NCBI GenBank assembly: GCA_018058125.1
Contig: JAGPCH010000084.1
Location: 1-6,761, forward strand
Direction: 5' to 3'
DNA length: 6,761 nucleotides
Source of the DNA: Ignavibacteria bacterium
GTDB lineage: Bacteria > Bacteroidota > Ignavibacteria > Tepidaquicellales > Tepidaquicellaceae
In this document: positions 1 to 5,869 of the stretch, piece by piece
Layout: each line of letters starts with the position of its first letter
How positions within the stretch are numbered: the first letter of the stretch is position 1
Position numbers and translations under genes: made by a program
The notes under the pieces: generated by a model
Database searches by the model: none
What the model was told of the DNA's origin: nothing
The model's input: only the letters and a program-made list of their open reading frames with translations

Positions 1-1440
1 GATCACATCATAAAAAATTACTTATCAGATAAATCCCGCGAGGCAGTTGTCATCTGCGGAAAGGGAAGCAATGCAGGAGACGGATTTGTAACCGCCAGGC
101 ATCTTTCTATAGCAGGGGTTAAAGTAAAAGTATTAACACTCTTCCGTGAACGAGATCTTAAAGGTGATGCGCTGACCAGCTATACTGTTCTCAAAAGTAT
201 TCTGAACGGGAAGATTGAAATAGTATATTGCAAAAGCGGTAAAGAGATCACTGATGAAATTAAAAATAAAGATTCAGTCATAGTTGATGCAATTTTTGGC
301 ACAGGTTTTAAAGGTGCGCCTGATGGAAGACTGAAGACAATCTTTGAAAGTATAAATTCTCTTAAAAATATTATTGTATCACTGGATTGTCCTTCAGGAT
401 TCTATTCTTATGATCAGGAATCGGTTTGCATAAATCCGAGCGCGACCTTAATGATGGGTGTGAGAAAGTTTCATTCAATGTTTTATAAAGGTAAGGAAGT
501 CTGCGGAAAGACTGAGCTGATAAACATCGGAATAGATCAGAGTGAATTTACAGGATACAATACCCGGAAAATATTCAGAACAGATGTTTCTGACATTAAA
601 TATATGCTTCCTGTCAGAAAAATTAATTCTTATAAATATGCAAACGGAAAAGTTCTGATCCTGTCGGGATCTAAAGGACTTACAGGCGCGACTTTTCTTT
701 GCTCAATGTCTGCTCTGAGGTCCGGTGCGGGGGCAGTTGTCGCCGGAATCCCCGAATCTGTAAATGATATAATGGAAGTCAAACTGACGGAAGTAATGAC
801 TCTTCCGCTTAACGAAACTGATAAAAAAACACTTTCGCTTACAGCTTATCATAAGATCAAAGATAAACTGGATTGGGCTGACTCAGTGCTGATAGGACCT
901 GGTCTGTCAGATAATGAAGAAACGAAGGAGCTTATCAGAAAGATAGTTAAGGAAAACGATAACAATTTTGTACTGGATGCTGATGCAATTCCGGCATTCC
1001 GGAATGATCTGAAATTATTGAAAAACAAAAATGTAATTCTGACTCCTCATATAGGAGAGTTTGCAAAATTAACAGGACACAGCATCGGGGATATTAAAAA
1101 AGATTTTTATGAAATTGTGACAGAGTTTGTAAAGACATTTAAAGTTACGGTCATATTGAAAAATTCAACAACTGTAATTGCAGATGAAAGCGGATTTTAT
1201 ATAAATCCAACCGGAAAGGAAAATCTGGCTACTGCCGGATCGGGAGATGTACTTTCAGGACTGGTTGCAGGTTTACTGGCTCAGTCAGGCAATCTGAAAA
1301 ATGCAGCACTTGCGGGTGTATATACGCATGGAATGTGCGGAGACAACTTATATTCTCAAAACGGAGACAGCGGGACAGCAGCCGGAGATCTGATTGATCA
1401 GATACCGGTAGTAATCAGCGAGATAAAAAATGCCGGATAA
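1..1440 (+). CDS. nnr: Bifunctional NAD(P)H-hydrate epimerase / ADP-dependent NAD(P)H-hydrate dehydratase (5' end missing)
   Basis: This enzyme repairs hydrated NADH and NADPH: the N-terminal YjeF_N domain interconverts the R and S forms of NAD(P)HX, and the C-terminal YjeF_C (CARKD) domain dehydrates S-NAD(P)HX using ADP. Frame 1 is open from base 1, giving 479 visible residues; full-length family members have about 500-515, so roughly 20-50 residues lie off the window. Counting from base 1, YjeF_N shows the CGKGSNAGDG phosphate-binding loop (residues 19-28), VDAIFGTG (95-102, with the expected catalytic Asp96) and DCPSG (129-133, where DIPSG is usual). YjeF_C shows GSKGLTGA (223-230), LDADA (325-329), TPHIGEF (348-354) and NPTGKENLATAGSGD (402-416), ending in the catalytic Asp416. 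Both sites look intact. The ATG pair near 451 is internal, not the start. The 3' end overlaps the next gene by 11 bases, implying co-transcription. Identification is firm; the true start is not visible. Confidence 0.96.
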   Translation, partial: DHIIKNYLSDKSREAVVICGKGSNAGDGFVTARHLSIAGVKVKVLTLFRERDLKGDALTSYTVLKSILNGKIEIVYCKSGKEITDEIKNKDSVIVDAIFGTGFKGAPDGRLKTIFESINSLKNIIVSLDCPSGFYSYDQESVCINPSATLMMGVRKFHSMFYKGKEVCGKTELINIGIDQSEFTGYNTRKIFRTDVSDIKYMLPVRKINSYKYANGKVLILSGSKGLTGATFLCSMSALRSGAGAVVAGIPESVNDIMEVKLTEVMTLPLNETDKKTLSLTAYHKIKDKLDWADSVLIGPGLSDNEETKELIRKIVKENDNNFVLDADAIPAFRNDLKLLKNKNVILTPHIGEFAKLTGHSIGDIKKDFYEIVTEFVKTFKVTVILKNSTTVIADESGFYINPTGKENLATAGSGDVLSGLVAGLLAQSGNLKNAALAGVYTHGMCGDNLYSQNGDSGTAAGDLIDQIPVVISEIKNAG

Positions 1441-2263
1441 ATTCATTGGTAAAAGGATCTGGCATGCACTTCTGATCGGATATTGTCTGCTTATATTTAT
1501 TTTATCATCAATCCCGGGAGAGGAGTTACCGAAGGTTGACTTTGAATTCAGTGATAAATTTGTACATCTTATAGAATATTCTGTTCTTTATATTTTATTT
1601 TTTTATTCCTTAAAAAATCAGTCAAAATATGTTAAATTGCGTGACTATGCTTTGGAATTTTCAGTTTTATTCACATCCCTTTACGGGATAACTGATGAAA
1701 TTCATCAGTATTTTGTATTAAACAGAAGCTGTGAGTTTATGGACTGGGTAGCTGATACTTTAGGAGCATTACTAATGTATTTTATTTTTAAAAAAATATT
1801 GATCAAAAGAAAACTTATTACGGTAGTAATTTTAATTTTTGTTTTGATTGGCTGCTCCGGTTCGGACGAAAAGAAAGATATGAACAAACCGGCAATAAAA
1901 GTGGAGTTAACTGAAGCCTGGCTTGATTTTATGCCTGTTGTTGGAACTGATGATAAGAACAGATTCGGATTTGTAATAGATCTGAATTTTAAAGGAAAGA
2001 ATCTTGATACAAACTATGCTGTCAAAGATCTTGAGATTAAGCTGAATAATGATCTTTTGAAGGAAAAAAAATATAACGTAAGATTTAAAAATTTTTCGGA
2101 TACTGCATTTAACATGGAATTGTATCAGCAGTTTGATGAAAAATATCTTGATAAGAATAAAGATTATCCTGAAGAAGTTACATTCTCTTTCAGTATATTC
2201 AAAAACAATAATTTAATACAAAAAATATCCACACCGAAAATTAAAATTCTGAAAACACAATAA
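1430..2263 (+). CDS. VanZ-like membrane protein fused in frame to a lipoprotein-type C-terminal region
   Basis: The 277-residue product has two parts. Residues 1-122 are a VanZ-like domain with four likely membrane segments (about 12-28, 45-60, 74-90, 106-122) and the family motifs SSIPG (26-30), DKFVHLIEY (42-50), DEIHQYF (89-95), Arg99 and DWVADTLGA (105-113). VanZ is known from low-level teicoplanin resistance in enterococci, but the role of most homologues is unknown. Residues 124-142 then look like a lipoprotein signal: IKRK, a hydrophobic run, and the lipobox LIGC with Cys142. Residues 143-277 are a charged, soluble, probably beta-rich region I do not recognise. Positive-inside topology would put this region outside the inner membrane whether it is cleaved or held as a fifth membrane segment. 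ATG 1430 is the only sensible start, since the next Met is residue 104. A separate lipoprotein could start inside the ORF (ATG 1775 or TTG 1799). nuoN follows after 4 bases. Confidence 0.85.
   Translation: MPDKFIGKRIWHALLIGYCLLIFILSSIPGEELPKVDFEFSDKFVHLIEYSVLYILFFYSLKNQSKYVKLRDYALEFSVLFTSLYGITDEIHQYFVLNRSCEFMDWVADTLGALLMYFIFKKILIKRKLITVVILIFVLIGCSGSDEKKDMNKPAIKVELTEAWLDFMPVVGTDDKNRFGFVIDLNFKGKNLDTNYAVKDLEIKLNNDLLKEKKYNVRFKNFSDTAFNMELYQQFDEKYLDKNKDYPEEVTFSFSIFKNNNLIQKISTPKIKILKTQ
1762..1777 (+). promoter_or_regulatory. Possible internal ribosome-binding site and ATG for a separate lipoprotein
   Basis: AGGAG at 1762-1766 lies 8 bases before an in-frame ATG at 1775-1777, residue 116 of the VanZ fusion. 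Translation from there would give a short N-terminus containing KK and KRK, a hydrophobic stretch and the LIGC lipobox, an acceptable lipoprotein signal. A TTG at 1799-1801 would give an even more typical one, starting MIKRK. SD sequences are nearly absent before other genes here, which makes this one noticeable. However, the same bases encode Leu-Gly-Ala of the conserved VanZ motif DTLGA, so the match may be a by-product of protein conservation. Confidence 0.3.
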
Positions 2264-2267
2264 ATTA

Positions 2268-3704
2268 ATGATACAAATAAAAGATCTGCTTGAAGTTATT
2301 CCGTTTTTGATAATAGCTTTTTCGGCAACATTCATACTTCTGCTTGAGGTAATAATCAAAAAAAGTGAAACAGTAATATTTGGTTTCAGTCTTATGGCAA
2401 TAGCAGCAGCGATTGTTACTTCATTTAATTATTTCAACAAGGAAATGATTATTTTTAATCAGTTTCTGAGAATATCAAATGCATCGCTTACTTTCAGCGT
2501 GATAATACTGATCAGCATGCTTATCACTGTCATTGCGTCAAAAAGTTACATAGAAAAAGAGAATGTGAATTTCGGCGAATATTATTCTATGCTGCTTTTT
2601 GCATTAATGGGAATGATGCTGATGATCTTTGCAAATGACATTCTCATAATATTTATAGGACTTGAGCTGATGTCAATTTGCTTTTATGTGCTTGCGGGCT
2701 TCCTGAGACTCAGACAGAAATCAAATGAAAGCGCATTAAAATATTTTCTGCTAGGTGCATTCATGACCGGGTTTATACTCTACGGAATAGCACTAATTTA
2801 CGGTATTACAGGAACTACCAATCTTACGCTGATCTTTTCCGATGCGAAAGTATTGAAAAGTTATGTTTTTATAATTGGTATAGGTCTATTGATCATAGGT
2901 TTTATGTTTAAGATCGGAGTCTTTCCATTTCATATGTGGATACCTGATGTGTATGACGGAGCGCCGACAGTTGTATCGGGAATGTTATCAACAGCCGGAA
3001 AGATTGCAGCCGTCGGAACTATTCTTCCCATTATCTTAGCTGTTAACATATTAAATCTTAAGGTTATTTTTTCCGTTGCCGCAGTTGCAACAATGCTATA
3101 CGGGAACATTATTGCTCTGGCTCAGACTAACATTAAAAGACTTCTCGCTTACTCTTCTATTGCCAGCGCGGGATATATTTTTGTGGGTATTGCTTCTATG
3201 AATGAATTTGCTCTCAGAGGTATTGCATATTATCTGATCGCATATACATTCATGCAGCTTGGCGCATTTATAATTGTTGCAATGCTTGAAAAGAAAGATG
3301 ACGGTTCGAGAGAATATAAAAACATTGATCTGGATTACTATAAAGGTCTGGGAAAAAGAAATCCTGTCATTGCAACTTTCATGACATTCTTTCTATTTTC
3401 CCTTGCCGGTATTCCGCCCTTTGCAGGATTCTGGGGTAAGTATTATTTGTTCTTTGCAGCCATTAAATCTGATCAGATCTGGCTGGCTGTTGTAGCTATT
3501 CTTCTCAGTCTTATAGGTGTTTACTATTATTTAAGAGTCATAGTTTATATGTGGTTTAGCGAGTCAACGGAGCTAGCAACTGAAGAAAAATTTTCATTTT
3601 CGGATACTGGATTTGCAGCTACTGTAATTGCTGTTATCGGAACTATTGTTTTTGGTGTAGATCCGAATTTGTTCTTTAGTATGTTTAAGTTTGTTACTCC
3701 GTGA
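2268..3704 (+). CDS. nuoN: NADH-quinone oxidoreductase (complex I) subunit N
   Basis: NuoN is one of three antiporter-like membrane subunits of respiratory complex I and takes part in proton pumping driven by NADH:quinone electron transfer. The 478-residue protein has the usual family length and is hydrophobic throughout, consistent with about 14 membrane helices. The key charged residues are all present and align with those known from E. coli NuoN: Glu133 in GLELMS, Lys158 in ALKYFLLGA, Lys215 in FKIGVFPFHMW, Lys245 in STAGK and Lys391 in PPFAGFWGK. The motif NIKRLLAYSSIASAGY (288-303) is also typical. It should therefore be functional. The start ATG 2268 lies 4 bases after the preceding stop and has no SD. 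The neighbouring upstream genes are nnr and the VanZ fusion rather than nuoM; nuoL and nuoM are not in the window. NuoL, NuoM and Mrp subunits are homologues, but GLELMSICFY and the total length favour NuoN. Confidence 0.96.
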   Translation: MIQIKDLLEVIPFLIIAFSATFILLLEVIIKKSETVIFGFSLMAIAAAIVTSFNYFNKEMIIFNQFLRISNASLTFSVIILISMLITVIASKSYIEKENVNFGEYYSMLLFALMGMMLMIFANDILIIFIGLELMSICFYVLAGFLRLRQKSNESALKYFLLGAFMTGFILYGIALIYGITGTTNLTLIFSDAKVLKSYVFIIGIGLLIIGFMFKIGVFPFHMWIPDVYDGAPTVVSGMLSTAGKIAAVGTILPIILAVNILNLKVIFSVAAVATMLYGNIIALAQTNIKRLLAYSSIASAGYIFVGIASMNEFALRGIAYYLIAYTFMQLGAFIIVAMLEKKDDGSREYKNIDLDYYKGLGKRNPVIATFMTFFLFSLAGIPPFAGFWGKYYLFFAAIKSDQIWLAVVAILLSLIGVYYYLRVIVYMWFSESTELATEEKFSFSDTGFAATVIAVIGTIVFGVDPNLFFSMFKFVTP

Positions 3705-3713
3705 TTTTGAAAA

Positions 3714-3744
3714 GTATTGTGTAGTGTGTATTGAGTATTGGGTA
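3714..3744 (+). repeat. Heptamer tandem repeat, consensus GTATTGN, 4.4 copies
   Basis: Four consecutive 7-base units plus a 3-base remnant fill 3714-3744. Copies 1, 3 and 4 are GTATTG followed by T, A and G; copy 2 is GTAGTGT, one change inside the core. The array starts 9 bases after the nuoN stop codon and lies in the only sizeable intergenic gap of the window. It is not an inverted repeat, so it is not an intrinsic terminator. Short heptamer arrays of this style occur between genes in several bacterial genomes; whether this one belongs to a genome-wide family cannot be judged from one locus. Confidence 0.8.
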
Positions 3745-3763
3745 AAATTTTCGGAAACAATAA

Positions 3764-3779
3764 TAAGTTTAGATATAAT
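3764..3779 (+). promoter_or_regulatory. Weak promoter candidate for the VWA gene
   Basis: TAAGTTTA at 3764-3771 matches seven of eight positions of the Bacteroidota -7 element TAnnTTTG, and TATAAT at 3774-3779 matches a classical -10 box. Neither has a convincing upstream partner: the nearest TTG, at 3738-3740 in the heptamer array, is a few bases too far for a -33 element. Either would give a very short leader before ATG 3791. The case rests mainly on this being the largest gap between genes. The DNA is A+T-rich, so chance matches are easy. Confidence 0.25.
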
Positions 3780-3790
3780 TTTTAGTTATA

Positions 3791-4882
3791 ATGGAAATTC
3801 TATATTCAAAATGGCGGCCTGATTCTATGACTGATGATAAAAGACTTGAAGATCTTTTATCAGTTTTCAGTTATCTGTTGATTCAGACTAATGGTGACAT
3901 AGATGAAGCTCTTGACTGGCTCGAACAGCTTGATCAGGAGTATAAACTTTTTAATAAAGACCTTACATTCAGTGATTTTGTCGATGAACTGAAGAAACAG
4001 GGTTATATAGCAGAGAAAGAGGGGATGAAGATCTTAACTGATAAAGGTTCTCAGAAAATGCGCGCCGAATCTCTTAAGAAAATTTTCTCCGGAATGAAAC
4101 CTGATGCATCCGGATTTCATGAATCAAATAAATCAGGAAGAGGAATTGATAAATTAGGAGAACTTAAGAAATATGAATTCGGTGATCAGATATCGAATAT
4201 TGACATGACATCAACTTTAAGAAATGCATTTCTTAAATCTGATATAAATAGTCTGAATCTGGAAGAAGAAGACATTGATGTATATGAAACCGAACACATG
4301 ACAAGCTGTGCAACAGTTCTCATGATAGACATTTCTCACAGCATGATCCTTTACGGCGAAGACAGGATCACGCCTGCTAAAGAAGTTGCTCTTGGATTAT
4401 CAGAACTCATTCTCACAAGATATCCCAAAGACAAACTCAATATTGTTATTTTCGGTGATGATGCAAAAGAAATCACAGTAAGGGATCTGCCATTTTTAAG
4501 TGTCGGACCATTTCATACAAATACAAAAGCCGGTCTGAGTCTGGCAAGACAGATACTCAGAAAAAAGGGGAATGTGAATAAGCAGATATTCATGATCACT
4601 GACGGAAAGCCGTCTGCTTTATTTACTGATGACGGAAGGATCTATAAGAATTCTTTCGGACTCGATCCAAGAATAGTTAACAAGACTCTGGATGAAGCAG
4701 TAGCCTGCAGAAAAGACAAGATCAAAATTACTACTTTCATGATAGCTCACGATCAGTATTTGATCAATTTCATTGAAGAGTTTACAAAAGCCAATAACGG
4801 TAAAGCTTACTATTCCGATCTTGATAATTTAGGTCAGCATATATTTGTGGATTATTTAAAGAACAGAAAAAGATTTAACTGA
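3791..4882 (+). CDS. VWA-domain protein, COG4867/CoxE-like, with complete MIDAS site
   Basis: A 363-residue protein with no signal peptide or membrane segment, so probably cytoplasmic. The N-terminal part (about 1-165) is helical and charged; a VWA fold follows (about 172-355). The MIDAS metal site is complete: DISHS (Asp180, Ser182, Ser184), Thr243 in FHTNTKAG and Asp271 in TDGKPS. Other recognisable stretches are RYPKDKLNIVIFGDDAKEI (210-228), KQIFMITDGKPSA (264-276), IKITTFMIA (311-319) and the C-terminal VDYLKNRK. These resemble the uncharacterised COG4867 group, whose members commonly accompany MoxR or Mg-chelatase-type AAA+ ATPases and may present substrates to them. No such ATPase lies in this window, so any partner is elsewhere. 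ATG 3791 has no SD. The next gene starts 6 bases after the stop, indicating co-transcription. The family assignment is good; the target and pathway are unknown. Confidence 0.88.
   Translation: MEILYSKWRPDSMTDDKRLEDLLSVFSYLLIQTNGDIDEALDWLEQLDQEYKLFNKDLTFSDFVDELKKQGYIAEKEGMKILTDKGSQKMRAESLKKIFSGMKPDASGFHESNKSGRGIDKLGELKKYEFGDQISNIDMTSTLRNAFLKSDINSLNLEEEDIDVYETEHMTSCATVLMIDISHSMILYGEDRITPAKEVALGLSELILTRYPKDKLNIVIFGDDAKEITVRDLPFLSVGPFHTNTKAGLSLARQILRKKGNVNKQIFMITDGKPSALFTDDGRIYKNSFGLDPRIVNKTLDEAVACRKDKIKITTFMIAHDQYLINFIEEFTKANNGKAYYSDLDNLGQHIFVDYLKNRKRFN
3835..3862 (+). other. Perfect 10-bp inverted repeat early in the VWA coding sequence
   Basis: The arms TGATAAAAGA (3835-3844) and TCTTTTATCA (3853-3862) are exact reverse complements around an 8-base loop. 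As RNA this would form a hairpin beginning 44 bases into the coding region, across codons 15-24. The stem is A+T-rich, with only two G:C pairs, so it is weak. It is followed by GTTTTC rather than a clean U-tract, so I do not call it a terminator. It could be an attenuator, a dyad-symmetric binding site, or chance. Confidence 0.45.
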
Positions 4883-4888
4883 CATTAC

Positions 4889-5842
4889 TTGAAAGCTAAA
4901 ACACTTCTTTTAATTTTATTATTTCTTATTACTTCAGAAGGTATATCAGCTAATTCTCTAAATCAATTAAGCTTTTTTTACCTCAAAGACTCAAAGGCTC
5001 AAAGAAGTACAGAAGACAGGATTTCAACTTCGATTCTTAGAGACTTTATGGCAAATATGTCTGAAAAAGATAGTGTATATTTTTTTGAAACGAACAACTT
5101 ATATGTCCCGGTAGAAGCGGGAATCATTGAAGCTAAGAACGGTGCAACAAAATTTCTGAACAATGATTATCTTACACTTAACATCGGGGCGGCATTTGAT
5201 CTGGTCGGACTTAAGACGAATAAAAATACATATTCTTTTGGCGTCGAATTTTTTACATTTTCTAATCTGAGAACTGAAGATAATTTTAAATTTCCCGTTG
5301 ATGCGATAGATTATCTGTTTGGTGTTACATTTAATCTGAAAAGAAAATTAACTCAAAAGAATACCCTTACTTCAAGATTAAGAATATCCCATATTTCATC
5401 GCACTTTGAAGACGGTCATCAGTATGAAAATACGGATACAATATTTACACCGGTTGTATTTAGCAAGGAGTTTCTGGAGCTGAATGTAATGAGTGATTAT
5501 CTGTTTACAAAGGATCTCAGTTTGAAAAGCATGGTTGGTGTTAATTATATTTTCTCAAGAATACCGAACGAGATTTCACCTGTATCAGGTCAGCTCGGAC
5601 TCGAGTTAAGATATTATTTCACAGATTTCTTCAGCGTTTATTTATCAAATGAAAACAATCTTGCAACAGTTAACTCAAGTACAAATCTGAATGAAAGTTT
5701 CGAATCAGGAATATCATTTGGAAAGAGAAATTCAAGATCGCTTTTGTTATATTTTGATTACTATGACGGTCAGGATTACAAAGGGCAGTATTACGGAGGA
5801 TATCTGAATTATACGGGACTTGGAATGAGATTTAAATTTTAA
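4889..5842 (+). CDS. DUF1207-like outer-membrane beta-barrel protein
   Basis: The 317-residue product starts with a signal peptide: KAK, a Leu/Ile-rich core (5-14), and likely cleavage after Ser20-Ala21 or close by. The mature part alternates polar and hydrophobic residues in short strands separated by charged or Asn-rich turns and ends in Phe317 (MRFKF), a typical beta-barrel C-terminus. The motif RLRISHISSHFED (163-175) and the ending DYYDGQDYKGQYYGGY to GLG (290-312) resemble the DUF1207 family, whose function is unknown. I chose the TTG at 4889 because it alone keeps the signal peptide; the next Met codon (residue 54) would discard it. There is no SD. The gene sits 6 bases after the VWA gene and 25 before the propeller gene. 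Residues 32-39 are encoded by an octamer tandem repeat. The barrel assignment is fairly secure, the DUF1207 call moderate. Confidence 0.78.
   Translation: MKAKTLLLILLFLITSEGISANSLNQLSFFYLKDSKAQRSTEDRISTSILRDFMANMSEKDSVYFFETNNLYVPVEAGIIEAKNGATKFLNNDYLTLNIGAAFDLVGLKTNKNTYSFGVEFFTFSNLRTEDNFKFPVDAIDYLFGVTFNLKRKLTQKNTLTSRLRISHISSHFEDGHQYENTDTIFTPVVFSKEFLELNVMSDYLFTKDLSLKSMVGVNYIFSRIPNEISPVSGQLGLELRYYFTDFFSVYLSNENNLATVNSSTNLNESFESGISFGKRNSRSLLLYFDYYDGQDYKGQYYGGYLNYTGLGMRFKF
4982..5005 (+). repeat. Octamer tandem repeat CTCAAAGR, three copies, inside a coding sequence
   Basis: Three exact consecutive units of CTCAAAG followed by A, G and A, preceded by a T-rich tract. The 24 bases are a whole number of codons and encode Leu32-Lys-Asp-Ser-Lys-Ala-Gln-Arg39 in the barrel protein just after the signal peptide. 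The unit differs by one base from the CGCAAAGA/CGCAAAGG type of octamer array I recall from intergenic regions of many bacterial genomes. That link is from memory and has not been searched. Confidence 0.8.
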
Positions 5843-5857
5843 ATTTATAACAATTTT

Positions 5858-5869
5858 ATATAGCTATAT
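5858..5869. repeat. Perfect 12-bp palindrome ATATAGCTATAT over the propeller gene start
   Basis: The sequence equals its own reverse complement and includes the first two bases of the ATG at 5868. It lies in the 25-base gap between the barrel and propeller genes. It is too A+T-rich and short for a terminator. It could be a protein-binding dyad or a chance result of base composition. Confidence 0.5.

Noticed and set aside
451..456. Tandem ATG codons as a start for a short dehydratase-only protein
   Set aside because: The frame is open from base 1 and encodes a recognisable YjeF_N domain leading directly into this point, so these are internal methionines.
1705..1887. 60-codon ORF on the minus strand inside the VanZ fusion gene
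   Set aside because: It lies wholly opposite a well-supported coding region, matches no family I know, and looks like a by-product of A+T-rich sense codons.
2064..2071. A8 tract in the lipoprotein part as a frameshift site
   Set aside because: The reading frame continues with consistent composition to a stop next to nuoN, and neither shifted frame gives a better product. Slippage remains possible but nothing supports it.
3714..3744. CRISPR-like array
   Set aside because: The units are 7 bases with no spacers, which does not fit CRISPR.
3545..3760. 71-codon ORF on the minus strand over the nuoN end and spacer
   Set aside because: Most of it is antisense to conserved nuoN, and the rest translates the heptamer repeat; there is no RBS or recognisable protein.
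3705..3790. Intrinsic terminator after nuoN
   Set aside because: No G+C-rich stem followed by a T-run is present; the region holds a direct repeat, not an inverted one.
3786..3792. Second TATAAT-like box immediately before the VWA ATG
   Set aside because: It overlaps the start codon and so could not serve as a -10 element for this gene with ATG 3791 as the start.
5858..5869. Palindrome as a transcription terminator between barrel and propeller genes
   Set aside because: It has only one G and one C per strand, has no loop, and overlaps the next start codon.
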